A DNA stretch of 64,000 nucleotides from Otis tarda (lineage: Eukaryota > Chordata > Aves > Otidiformes > Otididae): contig CM048552.1 in NCBI GenBank assembly GCA_026413225.1, positions 202,133,553-202,197,552 on the forward strand, given 5' to 3'. A program made the position numbers and the translations under genes. Positions 25,401-41,154 of this stretch are shown in pieces (the stretch's first letter is position 1; every line of letters begins with the position of its first letter). The notes below the pieces were generated by a model, which was not told the origin of the DNA, did not search any database, and worked only from the letters and a program-made list of their open reading frames with translations.

Positions 25401-28400
25401 AGAACAGGAAAAAAAACCTAAAAATTAAGTTTTAACTTCTTGTCAGTTCATCAGTCTTTTTTAAATTAAGATGTTAGACAAGTATGAGGCAGACATAACA
25501 GGAAAATATGACAATTGAGAGAGCTATAGTAAATATAGTAAAAAATAAGCATCTTTTTCTAAACTAAAGAACTTAACTTTTTAACTTTGGTATGTATAAC
25601 ACTATGTAGCACTACTGATAAAAACACCATTAAAATAAGTATCACTAAAATCACACTGAATTTGTAAAAAATACTTGAAAAAGAAAGAATTAAAAAATGG
25701 CAAATACTTTTTCTAAGCCAGGTTTGACAACTTCTGAGGTTATTCTCTGTTTGCATAACTGCAACACGTCAATACGCTCTGACAGCCTTCGAGCCAATGT
25801 GGTGAAGCACCTTAACTTGTCTTTTCCGATTCATGATCTTCCACCTTTCCAACCCACCCTCCTGCTTTCCAGAAGTTAGCTGTGAAATTGAATTACTGTA
25901 CCAATAATGAGATTAAACTGTGATCAAGAAACTCCACATGTATACTTGGAGACATTTTCGACTAGCAGTTTTTAAATTTTTCTTTTTTTTACTAAAAGTT
26001 TAAATCACCAATAGAACGAAGAAAAAAATTGAACATCAACTAACGTGTCCTTATGAGAATCCTAATTATTACCCTATGTTAGAAAGGTAAGAATAAAATT
26101 TTTTTAAATATATCTGAACATTTCCATTTCTTGATTTTCTTTCTTTAAGTCAATGTTAATTTTTTGAATGAGTTTTCTAATTAGTTTTCTAGTCCTGAAT
26201 TTAGGATCGTGTATGATACACTACTGTATGTATCATTCTTTATCTTCGTTTACTTAGGTAGGATTAGCGGATATAAACAGAAATTTAACTAAAACATTGA
26301 TGCAGCTGCTTATTCCTTACTAAATACTAACAATACAGACAGCAATTTTAAGCCCTGAAGTGCTTTACAAGTTTTCAGCTTCACCTGGCAATATACAATA
26401 CGTTGAACTGCAGTAACAAGAACAGTTAATACCTTTTGAGCTTTATATTTTTATTTGTATGGCTAAGGACTAGGTAGGTCACAGAGAGAATTAAGTTAAC
26501 AGGATTCCCAACTGCCAGAAGAAAACAGCAACAAAAATAAGTGAGGCACTTTTTCATGAACAGAATTAGGAATTAAAACAATCTTATCTGAATGATAGTA
26601 AAATGCTTTAACGGCAAAAAACTTTTGGTTTATATTGTATCTGGGAAAGAATTTTTTTTCCTCCAAATCTGCTATGAGCACTTTTCACTGCAACACAGAA
26701 TTATCACACTTGCATATGGGAAATAAAACTCATTTCCCTGAAGTGCTGAATGATGAATTCTAAATGCTGACAAGCACTCATTTGCTTCATGTTGGTGTAA
26801 GACTTCTAGAAAATACCAATTAAATTCATTCAAAGAAGGCAACAAATTTCATAGCTAATATATTGACAGTAATGCATTTCTAATGTAGAAACAAATTGCT
26901 CTGCTAGACAAAAAGAAACAATTTAATTTTAAACTCTTTCCCCGACTTCTAACAATTCCTAACATCTGATCTGTCAGACAAACCACTTCTTTCAGTCTAT
27001 GGTCTGTATCAACAGCTTCTAACCGATACCACTTCAAATACAACAGCAGAGACCAAACACAGAGAACCATGCAACCATGTAACTTAGTTATGTATCAGGT
27101 TTATATGCTACAAGGAATATACACACGTCATGATAAAATATTAGTCATATATTTAAGTCCTCAGTTTCGATTTCAAAAGTTTAGAAGTGTAAATATTACA
27201 TACAGTTAATAATGTGAATTTCAGTGCCTACAACTAGGTGACCTTAGGAGGACAAATATTTTTACAGCTTTGTTTTGAAACCTCTACGCAGACAAATCAC
27301 ATACTTAAAAAAAAAAAAGCAATATATTTGAAGTTTATCTTAATCCCCCTCACATTTATAAAAAAAAAATGACAACAAGCAATACCCAAGTTTGTGTTAA
27401 TTTTCTAAAAATACCACCACTAATGCCAGTTATTTCAAATAGAGCTGAAATTCAGATGATGCTAAAGCAAGTTCAGAAGATTACAAAATTTTAACTAGGG
27501 ACTAGTAATAACATAGGATGAACACTTCCATGTACAATGTGTAATGCAATATTCAGCTTCTTAGCAAAAACTTAGTGCTGTATCAAGTGGTCATAATACA
27601 CTGCCACAAAGGGATGCTTGTAAATCACATGCCAGTCAAGGCTGAGAGTATTATACATAGCTGAACAAATTATTTTTCTCTAAGTTTTTTTCACATGAAC
27701 ATTATTTTTCAATTTTCTATTTTCTCTATCTATATGAGGTATATATATACACAGAAAAAAAATGGTATGTACACATAACATTTTAAACTTAACATTGCAA
27801 TCATCATAACAGTTTTTCTGTGTCTTGACTTTGCAATTACTTGACGAGGTCTTGGTAAATAAAGGCTTCCTGATACATTTTTCCCTCAGAACATCTAATT
27901 AGGGGTGAGTGGATAAACTAGATTTGAAAGCTTTACAAGTCCAAGTATATGCCATCAGATTCTGTCCTTTTCTTTTTTTTACTTTCAGAAATATTTACTA
28001 GTGCAGAAATATTGCTTTTTGGAGAGATGAAGTAAGATAGGGGTTTCATTGGAAGCATCCGTATTTCAAAGGCAAATATGCTACAGAAAGAATGGCCTGT
28101 CTTTTTATCTGTGTCCTCTAATGATGCCACAGTATTTTAACACTTGGATATCAGCTCCCATTCTGCTCCCATCAATGCCTCTTTCTATTTCCAGGCTACA
28201 AAAAAGTGGCAAAGTTAAAGACACGTACAGATGCTGTATCCACGTCCATATGAACCAAGAGAAGATCCTGATTTCCCCTTCATCTGGGAAGTGATATCCT
28301 TTAAGGTTCATCTGAAAAGAACTTGGTGACATATCCAGTCTTTTGAGTGATGCTGAGACAGAGGCAAGTGCTACTAGAAAGCACATGACCTCATTTATGG

Positions 28401-29709
28401 AGAACTAAACTTTATCTTGAGAAGTAGATCACTGGTGAGACCTTAAGATCTGAGACAGTTTAGAACACTTTTCATGGAATTTTGACAATCTCATATCCTG
28501 ACCAAAACTAGATTCTCCTGCAAAGCTCAAATCCTTCTGTCACAGGAAAACTTAAGGTGGGGACTGCAGGACAGTGTGATCCTAACACCGTCAGACCTCT
28601 CCACTTCCACGGTCAGTTTTGCCTTAACTCCACCCATGCAGGACTCCTTTGCTGGAGGCATTGGCTCGCCACTCCTGTGCTCAGCCAGCCTTCATTCTTC
28701 CTCTCTGCCCATGTGGCTTTCCTCCTTCAGGAGACTGTGAATTCCATGCAAGCAGAAGACCTCCAACTCTACAGTTTATTCCCCTGATATATTCAAATCC
28801 CACAACCATTAGCCAAGCATTCCATCTGACCTGCTGCCCTTCCTGTGACTCGATGCTTAACCATGGTGACACTGCAGGAATTTAAAAGGAAAGACAAAAT
28901 AAAAGAAAAAAAAACAGGAGGCATGTGCTGTTGAACTAGAAACTGAAGAAAAAGGGAAAATAAAGATTTAAAAGCTGATTTTTAAATCAGAGGTTCAGTT
29001 CTGTTAAATCCTTCAGTTCAAGCAAGCTATTGCAGCAATTTGTATTGTGCACATTGCAAGACAGCGCATCTTTCACACACATCAAGGTAACGACACTGCT
29101 CTTTAATACAAAGAGACTCCCCACTTTTTCATAGTTTTTTCACTTTTTTTTTTCTTTTTGTGAAAAATACTATTCTCCTGTTCCAGACAGAATAAGACTC
29201 TTCACAAAATTAATAGGCTGTCAGTGTGGTGTTAATTTTAACTGCTTTTTCCTCCACCAGTCTCCAGTATAGGTAAGTTACAGAGCAAGTTAGGTTAAGA
29301 GTATCACACCAACTGTGACTGAGACTAGTACTAACAGAAAGAAATCACATTCCCAAGTTCCTCAAAGCACAATGAGCACCAGAACTGTACTTGTACCATT
29401 TTGTATGGTAATAGAACAAAGAAAAGCCAAGGATCTCGCTAAGGGAAATCAATTCAAGGATTACTCCCATGACTGCACTTGATGGGGAAAAAGAACAAAA
29501 AAATAAAGAAAATAAATAAATAAAATCGAAGAACAAACAGTCCTAGTCATGCTAAGAAGATTTCTAAGCACAGCATAAAAACAAGCAAACCTTGCGGAGA
29601 GTACTGTGACTATCTTTGTGATCACTAACCAGATGCGACCTTGTCTCATAAGCTGGGGAGAATATCAAATACCAGGAGGTCCCCTCAGGCTCCCTCCCGT
29701 TTCCTTTGT

Positions 29710-29725
29710 TAGTTAGTTAGTTAGT
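29710..29725. repeat. (TTAG)4 microsatellite
   Basis: Four exact TTAG units are flanked on both sides by TTTCCTTTGTT, so the flank itself is duplicated around the array. Confidence 0.95.
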
Positions 29726-32700
29726 TTCCTTTGTTCCGCAAGTATCAAGCAAGGAAGAAATGTTACAGTTTGCAATCAATACATTTTGTGAGCTCATTGG
29801 TAGGATTAAGTGAGTACACGTCATTTTAGAAATACTCCATCATACTATCTTCTTTTTTTTTTCTATTTTTAAACTAGCCATTATCCTATTAAGCACACCA
29901 GGTAATTAAAAAGAATTAAGTTTAAAATATTTTCAATACATCAGTACATGAATCTTTATTAAAGTGTTTATATAGACCACATTTCATTCATTTTACACCC
30001 AACAGTCTCAAAGTTCAGGCATATGCTTTCTGAGCTGTTTCCACATGCTCACAAACGAGGTGAAGATGACTTCTGCTCTCTCAGATGAGGGTAAAACAGA
30101 GTGAGCACCTACCAAACACAGCCCAACCACTCACAAGCATCTTGCCTTCTTTGTGGTATATCCATCTCTATGGTAAACTACAACATTTATAGTACTTTAG
30201 GACTCAAAGATCCCAAGGTCTAGTACAACCTTTCACAAAAACAGTAAAACTTTCACAAAAACTTGATTCTCTTGGAAGGAAAGGAGGCACCAATATCCTC
30301 CATGCATGCAACGACTGTGAAGCAGAAGGTCCTTTCTTCCTCCTAGCAGACAAGCCTTGTGAGTGACCCTGAAACCTTGGACCTTTGAGACTGCTCTGTG
30401 CTAACACTGGTTAACTTGATTTGGGGCCACATAACAACAGAGAAACATTAACTCTGAAGAGTGGCATTAAGAGAACAGAGAAAGAGAAAAAGAAGTATTT
30501 CTGAGTTCAAATAACAGCTCCTCCACAAAAGCTGGGAACATTAAGTGTCCCCTAATGAATCAGCCCATGCACTGCCAACAGCAAGATCTGACAGAGGACA
30601 TCACCGTCTCGGAAATGACACCAGTACAAAGAGTCTCAAGAACTTACCAGGCAATTGACTCAGTTATTCAACACTAGACCATCCACAGTTTCTGCACTTG
30701 ATACAGCCACATAAGCTTCCCCTCCCAGTCAATGAGGAGAAAAAAAGCACAAGATTCCTGTGATCGTTTGGACATTGGACACTTTTCAGACAAGATGCAT
30801 CACGAAATTGCCAGGTTCTCTGCAATCAAACTCAAGTTTGCTATTCTGCTTCTGCAAAGGTAAGTCTGAGTAGATGTATACAGCCTAAATGCAACATTAT
30901 TTAGGTGATTCCAAATCTATCTGGGCCACTGAGTCTGCTCTCACTGCAAACCAATTTAAAGTTTTATGGGATAACCCAAAGAAATCTGTGACTGGGCAGA
31001 AGGGTCGCTTCTCATTCAGCAGAAAGCAGCTAGATTCAACAAAGGCAGCATAAACGTTATAGACATTACAGGATTCCCTAAAGGGTACTGTCAAGTTAAC
31101 CTCACAGTCCAAAGTCACACTCACAAAGGTATATGACACTCCTAACTCGTAACCGAACAGCTGAACTACAAATGCAGTCATACTCCCAAAACGATGAAGA
31201 ATAAATTACCAAAGTACTACAACCAAAGAAATATGGTAACAAATGACTTACCTCGGAATTTAAAAGAAAAAAAATAGTCAAATACATTTTAACTCTAAAG
31301 TGGGGCTAAATAGGGAATACTTAAGTTAAATATATAGGGTAATAGAGAATATGGCTTATTCTTAGGCACTAAATGAAATAATACTTTTCTATCTCCTGTT
31401 TTCCTTTTCTTTAATTAATTTCCAGCATAGTTATTACAGTTATGACCAACTGATACACATGCGGAGTGCTGAACCAGGTACATTGAAAACTGCTCATCTG
31501 ATCTTGGCTATTTTGCCTGTTAAAATCCAAACTCGCCACTGAATATGACTTCTCTTTAAGATGGGACTTCATTCAGTCTCAGAAATAAGTACTCCACCCT
31601 CAGTCACCGAGTCCCATAGCAGCATGCTGCCTCTACTACTGACGCCTGCTGTTATTAATAGGTATTAAGACACCAGATTCACCAGTTGACTCTGTTCCAG
31701 CTAACTGGTCTCTGACAGAGACAGGGCTCATCCTGGGAGCTCACTGAACCTGGGTATGGAAGCCAACAAAAAAATAAGATCTTCAGAAATCAGGAGATCC
31801 CACCATCTGACCCTATTCACTTAACGCTGCTCCAGAAACATCTGAACATCATTATATTATCAAACAGCAAGGTCTTAGAGAAGTGCAGGACAAAGTTCCA
31901 ACAGAACAAGTATTTCACAGAACTATGCAGGAAGTAACAGACCTTACAAATTACTTCAAGTATCTTATGATTATTCTTCTTAATGAGTTGTTCATCTCTT
32001 AATGAACTACAGCCATAACAGACAATCCTTAACGACTGCAAGACTGGCCTGTGCTTTTAGACATCACTCAGTGAATGACAAATCACACGATGATGGAAAA
32101 AAAAGCACTTAGATGAGAATACTCGTACCACGAAGCTACGGTAGCAAGTTTCACATGCATCTCAATAGTTCTTGTTTTGCATAATGAGGCAGATTATTTC
32201 TGGCTGAACTTATCATTGCAGGCAAAAGAGAGGAAAGTTAGCCACAAAATTTCCATATATTAACAGTTTTTAAAGATGGAAAATGGTCTTTGGCATATCT
32301 AGATAAAGTATATTATCTATGTGTCTATTTAATATTTCATTTTAATGCTATTTCTCTTTAACTATCTTGTTCACTCAATGCCTTCATTGCCTGTGACGTC
32401 TCTGGAGGGAAAAGCTAAATATTCATTCCATCTGTTTTAAATTCCACATTTGAGAATTTGCAGAAAGCTTAAAATATCTTTGTTGCCTTATAAATATTTA
32501 AAGGGAAAATATCATTATATTTAAACTCCCAGAATTGTTGTTATTTTACAGTAGTTAAGATTTAATGTTTGTATGCTAATCTATTTTAGTCATAAACACA
32601 AGATTCTTGGGCACTGTCAGATCACTAATACTTCAAGCGCAACTTTAACCAGCACCAAGAAGCAGCTACTCAATTCCCACTGCTTGCAGAAGAGAAATTG

Positions 32701-33146
32701 CATTTATGATAATCACCTTCTACTAAATAGTCTGGTGTGACAAAGCAAATTTACTGTTAAAGATATTTTAATAGCTGATGCTCAAACTGTCCTGCTGAGC
32801 TGAGAAAGTGCAGCAGATAGATATTATCAGTCACTCCAACTAGCAGTAAAGTCAGAGGCTACAAACCTGCCATATACCGAGTGAAAAAACTGCTTCTGAT
32901 AACATCTAGTGGCAATGAGATGTCTGATACGTTTTATGGACAATATTAAAAACTACTTATACCATATAATACAGTGCCATCTGTGTAGAGAAAGTAGATT
33001 TGTTCTCGGAGGAATATTACATGCCTTTCGAGCGCTGCGATACACTAGAAATTGCTACAAACACCTTTCTGTTAATTCTATTTTACTTCTTCAAGACACA
33101 CAAAACAAAGCCTTAAGAAAATAGATTACTGAAAAGAGTCATGTTC

Positions 33147-33188
33147 CATATATACACACACATGTATGTATAAATGTATATATGTATG
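33147..33188. repeat. TA/CA/TG-rich simple repeat
   Basis: An alternating purine-pyrimidine stretch mixes ATATAT, ACACAC, TGTATGTA and TATATGTATG words. It resembles a decayed dinucleotide repeat. Confidence 0.8.
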
Positions 33189-34108
33189 AAAGTCAGATAA
33201 TCTTATTTTCTCATAATTCTTTATTGCTAATCTCAAAAGACTGATAGATTTAATTTTTCTTTTTAGATAGCTGAATGAAGAGGTCAAATAAGGTCAAACC
33301 ATATCTTTTCCTACGACCGTCATATTCAACAGTATTTTATAAACTCAAATTACAATAGGAAAACCATGTGACGTTAACCTTTAAAAATGTCTTCAAGTTT
33401 TTACTACAGACTTTTAAAATTTACTCTTTCATAAAATTACACCAAAAATTTACACACAAAATGTCTTTTAAAATAAGCGATTACATAACAAAATGTATAC
33501 TTTTAGCTATTATAATCTCAAATAAAACAAATACAAATGAAAACAGACTTCAAGAAAGGCAAGACAGTACATTTTACAAGATAAACAAGAATATGAAGTG
33601 GATAAATTAAGAACAGCAGTTGGTAAGAATTCTGAAAAATAAAAATGAGATTGTGCTAGTAAGACATAATGACCTTGAGAAACTGAATGCCAGAGGTTGG
33701 TTTCAAGACAAAAAAAAATCCAGCTGAATTAATAAAGGGCATGGCTAGTTCTGTGACCATTAATAAACACACACTAGTTACATGTGTTACATTGAAGGAA
33801 ACAAAATCTTAGACTTAAAAGTGTTTAAAAGAGTGAGCACATAACTTTCTCTCCAACTCACAACATACAAACTGGCAAAGGAGTCCTGTGTTGCTAAAAC
33901 ATTAGATACTCTGCAGAAGAAACAGCTGTGTACAAAAGGGGCCCAAACAAATTCAGATAGGTTAAGCTTTATAATGTAGTTGAAGTGCTAGGGGAAAAAA
34001 ATTCCAAGATTAGTAACATACGAAAATGATTAATTTTAAAATTTAACTTCTTCCCTACATCTTCATTTATTTCTCCCCTTCCCCCTTGGTAGCCTGAATA
34101 AAATAATT

Positions 34109-34126
34109 AAAAAAAAAAAAAAAAAA
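34109..34126. repeat. A18 tract
   Basis: Eighteen consecutive A bases with no retroposon body recognisable before them. Confidence 0.95.
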
Positions 34127-35071
34127 GGAAAGCTCTTCTCATGCGTCAAGCCTCTAATCCAAAGGTCAAACACTGTCCCCAGCACTACAAGTACTGAATA
34201 AAGATGTAAACACTGGCATGTTGTTAATTAGGCTTCATGGTGAAATTAGGATGCAAAGAATGGTATCAAGGGAATTGCCCAGACATGGGTTTTAACAATG
34301 CTGTTACTGCACTCCCACAGTAACTTTTAACAAAATTGACTTCATTCCTCTCACAGTATGCCTTGCCAAGAAACAGATTTGAATAAAGGGCCCTCATTAG
34401 CAATAAAAGTCTGGAGGGTGGAAGTGCTGCTTGAACTTTGCATTGCTGAAGTACATGCAAGGAAAAGCACTTTGCTGAATTAGTGTCTGCGCAAGCCGGT
34501 CCCAGCCTGCCAGTCCTACTCTGTCAGCCGCTGCTCCCAGGATCTTAAACAGCAAGAGAAGAATAAACTTGTAGCATTCACACACTGATACGAAAGCTTA
34601 GGATGTCAGCCTTCTCTACCACTGTGGAGCTCAGTGTGGCTATTTATCCCTTCTCGACTCCTAGCTGGGCTCTGTAATACGCTCTGGGAGGTGCCATGCA
34701 AAGGCTGACAGAATTATGCAATGAGTATTAATGCTCAGACCTTTTGTACCTGTTCCCTGCTAGCTTCTGAGCAAAAATTAAGGTGCTGGTGATTCTTGAG
34801 AGGAGTCGCCACAGGCAGGAAAGTATCTAAGAGTTATTCAGGGTTGCTCAGAAAACTCCCTGCTGGTATTCAGAATACTACCACCTTAGTGACAGAGTAA
34901 AGTACTTACCTTTTACTACTGACAGCAACACTGGATCATTCTGAAAATGAAGCATGTCATATCTCCTTCAAGTAACTTTGGATCAACAGAATTGTAAACT
35001 AAGTGCCTGTAACACTACCTTTATGAAGCCATCTTTAATCCAGCTTCTCAGGCCACAGCTGTACATCTCAA

Positions 35072-35290
35072 ATAGAATCACAGAATCATAGAATGGTTAG
35101 AGTTGGAAGGGACCTTCAAAGGGCATCTAGTCCAACCCCCCTGCAAGAAGCAGGGACATCTCCAACCAGATCAGGTTGCTCAGAGCCCCATCCAACCTGA
35201 CCTTGAACATTTCCAGGGATGGGGCACCTACCACCTCTCTGGGCAACCTGTTCCAGTGTTCTACAACTCGCATTGTTGAAAAAAAAAAAT
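35072..35290 (-). repeat. CR1 LINE fragment, 3' end only
   Basis: On the minus strand this is the terminal 200 or so bases of CR1, including the block GTTGCCCAGAGAGGTGGTAG and the word TTGGACTAGATG, then a tail with three octamer-like units (ATTCTATG ATTCTGTG ATTCTAT). The 5' truncation point at about 35290 is A-rich. Confidence 0.95.
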
Positions 35291-36734
35291 GGTGCACCTA
35301 GATCCATTTTGACTCACTGTCACTCCTTCAGCTCAGCTACAAAGAGTTAACGTCAGGAATCTGAAGGGCAAGATGTTTAAATCTGTCTCTGATTAATGGG
35401 GAGGAGGAACTCTGGTATTGTTACACATAATTCACAGAAGGAAGAGACCACTTGAAAACTGTTCTTGGCCAACAGGAAGGTAAAATACATTCACAATCAG
35501 ACTCTAAGATGTGTCAATCCACTAGAAAATTGTCATATGAACATGTTTAAGAAAATTCCTATTCTAGGTACTGATGACAAAAGTCTTAGGAAGCATTGAA
35601 GTGTCTCATCTTCAGTGTGCTCAGAAATCAGAAGCCAAAAGGCATGAACTGGCTCTTCTTCACTTCCTTCCTTGATTTGGGGTTTTAAATAGATTGACTT
35701 ATAAAACAATGTTAACCATTACTGAACACATTTTCCTGAACAGGTAGAGAAGGACTCTGCAGTGATAGGCAAGCTTAGGTCCAGTGACTTCACCAAAAGA
35801 ACAGGAGCAGTGAGTGGACACTAGAAAGAACCTGGTTGCTTATTAATACTTGGACGCTACATGCATTGGCCATTGCAAAGTAAAATTCAAAGGCAGAAAG
35901 CACCTTAAGGTTCCTCACCCCAATACTTTTCATTTATCTAAAAAATATTCACACTTTATATGAGTTTTACATTGATTAACAGAAGCTAAAGGCCAATAAG
36001 TTAAAAAGGAATGGGGAAAAACCTAACTGACTTATGCCTTGCAATTGATTGTAAAAGCCCACTAGAGGATGAAATACTGGGAGAAGTTTGCTGCACACAT
36101 CTAGGGTTCCATTTTGGTATCTCCTGTGCTTTCATTCATCTCTTTTCAGGATATGCTAGTGATTTTTTTTCCCTGAAAATTCTTTCACATAACAAAGATA
36201 ATGCATGCCACCTGCTCCTTCATTGTACAAGGACACACTTCAAAGAACTGACGTCTCTGTGTGCCATATTCCTGTTTTCTCTTCAGTGGGCAAGAGCTCA
36301 GTATGGCTTTTGTTGCTATTGTCACTTACAACATGAGCTGGAAACTCTGTATATCTCCCTTCTGTCCCCTCGCTTAGTCTGTCCCATCTCTTAGTCTTGC
36401 TGCTTGGTTGTGCCAGCAGAATTATTTTCTACATAGATGGGATCATTTTATAAAGTGTTAAAGAATGCACTTAACTTTTTCCGATCTATCAATAATTATG
36501 AAGATGACTGAAGCTGGCAGGTTTCACAACTGAAACAGCTACACCCTTTTTTTCCTATTAGTTTTCTGGTTTTCACCAGAATTATCAGTTTCTGTGTGTC
36601 AACAAATTGTGTTATTCAAAAGTAACTACTTTGCATCCAGAGGTGAATGACAGAAGACAATAGCTTGAATACAGCACTTTGGACACTTTTAACTAGAGAA
36701 ATCCTTCGCTGTGTGTATTTCATCTACACTATAT

Positions 36735-36770
36735 AGGTGCTTGAGGAAAAAAAGCACTTGAGGAAAAAAA
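36735..36770. repeat. Short direct repeat
   Basis: The word CTTGAGGAAAAAAA occurs twice, as GTGCTTGAGGAAAAAAA and then GCACTTGAGGAAAAAAA, with a period of about 19 bases. Confidence 0.75.
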
Positions 36771-39700
36771 CTACCTGGTGTTAAAGAAAAAAAAAAAAAA
36801 GACACAAAACCAAAACCAAACACCTTCAGTTTACTTTCTTCTCTTTTTTCTTTATCAACTCCCTGAAAATGTTTAGAAGACAGACATAAATCAGCAATGG
36901 ATACGGTCATGGTAAGTATCCGGTAAGAGATGGCATTTCTTTTTATGGCTTACTCCATGAATTGTCATCCAGGGAAACTGTAAAAGATAAAGTAATGGCA
37001 AGCACAATCACAATGAAGGAAAAACAGTTCAGTTGTGTACTTACAAGTTTGGGTATTCATTTTTTATCACTACCACTAATACAAACAGTGTATGACTCTC
37101 TTGACTAGGCTGAGAATTCAAATCACAATGAAAGCAAAAGAGAACCTGAGAATGCCATTTCAGATAGCCAGCAGAACAAAACTTTTCTGTTTTTTCCTCT
37201 TTATGGCTTTTCAAACGAACAGAAAAAAAAATCCCCAGCTTGAGTGTTTACATTACATATTATCAAGGGGGAAATGGCTACATAAACACAGGAAACAGCA
37301 TAACTGGAGCACAGTACTAATTAAGAAAAAATAGATCCAGAATTCAAGGATACCTATACACCATAACATTTTAAATGGTAAATTATTCTGTTGAGTACTT
37401 TGGCAAATGCAGATATTTTACTATGTTCACTTCTTAAATATTTATCACAGGAAAAGTTGGTTGGTTTTTTTTTTTTTCCCATGAAGAATAAATAAACACA
37501 ACAAAACCAAACCTTGTATTGGGGTGTGAAATCTTCAATTTGAGAAGTGAAGGAATCTCTGTTTTGGTGGAGAGTTTGTTAGTTTGTATGGCATGGCTTT
37601 TTTTCTTTCTACTTTTGTAAAAATTCAGTGCATTAACAGTTACAGAAATTATCTGATTAAGATAAATCTTAGCAAATAAGCAACAAGATTTACTTCACAA
37701 AGTCCCTATTTTAAACCTTCCCAGACACTTTCACTCTGGCTGTTAAACCTACTTAAGAATTACCCCAAATCAGTTCCGTATGTTTATTACTTTGTCTCTT
37801 TGCTTTTCCAAATCCAGATCTGTAAATTTTGTGGCCAGGTCTGTTTCCCTCACTGTGCAGATGTCAACTTCTCCAGAGTGGAATAAATGCACTCTGAAGA
37901 GGCCTCCTTGTGAGGTCCATTACAATGCAAAGGGAAAGTTAGAAATTAACAAAAGAATAAACAATTAACGAATGAAAGTAAGAACTTTCTGACCCAATGT
38001 TTTTCAGTTAGCACACATTATCCTTTAAATGATGTTGAGCTGGCAGGCTCACCATAGCATTTATTTTAAAAAGTTTTATCAGAATTCCTGAAATTGACTT
38101 TAAATATGCTTTCCTCAAAAAAAAAAAAACAGAAAGGCAGAGCATGGGTGCCTTCTTCCTAAACAGAAGGTGGAAAGATTAAGGCAGACAGATAAACTTC
38201 TCTTTAGCCACAAACTTCTAAAAGCGATCAAGAGCTTGAGTGCTCAAATGTCACCAGCCACAGCTTCTGAGTCCAAAATAAGAACAAGCACCCCAAAATT
38301 TTAACTGAAACAAACAACCCTAAATGAAAGTTTAACAGTAAGAGATAAAAATATGATGGCAGAAATGTTCACTAGAGATAGGATTTTATTTTAAATTTTC
38401 CAAATTGGCAGAAATGGTTATATTTGACTTAGTAATTCCTTTTGTTTATTTTCTCTGAAGAAACAAACAAACAAAAAATGTCCAGCTACAGAACTTTCCA
38501 TAGAAATTTAGGCCCTGAAATACTAAAACCAATCTATTTAGAGCCTCACACAAAATGGTCTTAGGAAACTGTCATGGTTAGTGAAGTTACTCTTAAATTC
38601 AACTGGAAGAGCAGCTATTCACTAGAGGTTGTCCAATTTCTGACTGTTTCCCCTCTTCCTCATAATCCCTACCTTGAAAAAGAAAGAGCGGAAGTCTTCT
38701 TGAGAAATACATGGTATTCTCAGCCCATTACCATGACGAGTATATCTTTGAAATAAGTTACTAAACAATACTTAACGACAGTCTGATTAACCATGGTTCA
38801 GACTAAGAAGGATGCATGGTCACTGAGTAATTCAAAATACTTACTCTGTTTCTACATTACATTTTCTAACACTTGGCTCACTCTCAGTTTGTGCCTTAGA
38901 CACTTCTATTTTCCTTGGCAAAGTTTCACAACGTAGCTCACCCTGAGGAAGTTTTCCTGACATTCAGCCTAAATTCTCTTCCAATTTCTTCCTGTCAGAG
39001 GATTGCCTCTTCTTAGCTAGATGATGCAAGCAGCATACACACTTCCCACACAAAGTAACAAAAGTTCTGCTAATAATGTACAAATGGAGAAGTTAAAATT
39101 CCCCCTTTTCAGGAACCTATGTAGAAAAAATGCAAATGAGACCATCTAAAAAAACCCCTATCAGATTCTGAGCTCATTCTGTCATCAGCTCATTGCTTTT
39201 ACACTCAATAGGTTCGGAAAATGCCTAAGTAATAGTATGAGCATAAATATACATAGAAGCAGATAAAATTATAAATAATCTACACATATGATTAGGCATC
39301 TACAATCTTTGGAACAATTATTCAAACTCTGTTAATGTTTATGGTAGTGTTTAATCTAGAACAATAAATATTTTTTTTCTACATGTATAAAAAATCTTGG
39401 CTTGTTATGAATCTATGAGTCAAAATGTAGAAAGTTGTTATTTGTTTTTAAATGGCCAGAAACATCAAAGCATTAATATACTTCTGCTACTGTGGCTTGT
39501 TTGGCTTATCAGAATATTGAAAAGGCTTGTACACTACTAAAACAAACTTCTTACATACATCTTTATGAAAATACTTCTGACATACTACTAACAGCGCATG
39601 TAAGTGACAGTCAGTGCAAATGCACAGTTATTCGTCATGACCATGGTTGGAATATAAATATTATCAACTATCAAAACTTCATTACTGTACATGCGGACTC

Positions 39701-41154
39701 AGCAAACCTATTTAATAATGATGGTAGGGAAAACAGTATTACATTTCAGGTGTTACTAACTATCAATTTTGGAAGCTAATTTGGAAATGGACCTTCCAAA
39801 TTACAGCGGCCAGTGCAATCACATTATCACAGCTTTGAAGAGACACCATATTCCTGGGACTGATGGTCCTGTAACAGCTTTGTCATTTTTAGAATACTAT
39901 ACTAGACCAATCTTTACTGAAATTTTCTTCTGTCAGCTGGGTTGCAAATATAGCTTTCAATACCATGTGAAAGACAATAACTGTACCCCTTAATTATTGA
40001 AACAAAAAAAAAATCTGGAAATTCTGTTCCTTTTCAAGGTAGTCATTATCACTATGAGTATTGTTCCTGGTTCGTCACTTTGGAAAGAGGCACCTTGGAA
40101 ACAAACATCCGAATGCAGGCCTATGAAATTAATTTCATACTAGCAGGTAAGAGGACTTCCATTCCTTAATGGAAGTCTCACCAGGATCACGTAGAAAGTT
40201 ACTACTGGTATTGCTCAAAATACAAAACGAGTGCACCTGACTATATATTGGGTAAACACATGCCAATCCACAGATACTCCCCAGCTCAGACTTCAGAAGT
40301 GGCTTCTGTCTTTAGAGATGGTTTGAGTAAATATCCAAAGTGCTTTATGTGAAATCTGTTCTGGTTACAAGACTGATTCCCAAACATGGTGAGGTAACAA
40401 GCTTTAGAATGTGACAAAGAAAGGCTCATACACAACTGAGCACAAAGCGAAGCTATGTGGGCCTATGAACTCATCAACAATCTCATCGTTTTTCCCCTTG
40501 CCTTCTTATTTATTTCGTAACTCCCGCTCAGTGAGCCTTGTTTTAAATTAAGAAGTGATAGCTTGAGAGGCAAAGTGAACAGTCCAGACTGCAAGTGGTC
40601 TTGACTACCGATCTACCTACCTACTTCTTCAGCAGCCCGCTTGTGTGTGAGGTAAAAATGGTTTTTCAATGGCTAAGTGGTGGCTATTTGGATTTGCTAT
40701 GTATGCACCAGTTTATTAGCAGCCACATAATACCCGCCTGCTGCTCTTAGTGAGGCTGAAAACTGATTAAGAAGCCAGACAGGGTTCTGCTGGTAGTACA
40801 GCTGGCCCTGCAGTCACTGTTTGTGACCAATCTGTGCTACCTTTCACTATGAAAATGAGTTTTCATCTTTACAGACATTGCAGGTCTCCATGAGTCAATT
40901 CCAGCAACTCCAAAAGTGGGGGTTAATAGCTACTAACCTCTACTATCTCGTACTATTAGGTATCACTTTGCACTACATTGCTCAGCTGCTGTGAAGTAAA
41001 AGGCCAGTCTGATAGTGAAATGCTTTGTTCCTGTGTCGCATCTGGTTTTTGATATAAGAGCCATGGGATTATTCAAACAATCCACTAGTTGTTATTGTTA
41101 TCTCTCCAGCACCAACAAGTTCAACCGCCCAAAATCATTGTTAAAGAGAAAAAG

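Noticed and set aside
36011-36394. 127-codon open frame on the plus strand
   Set aside because: Cysteine- and leucine-rich translation with no family resemblance; no splice or promoter context and no partner exon.
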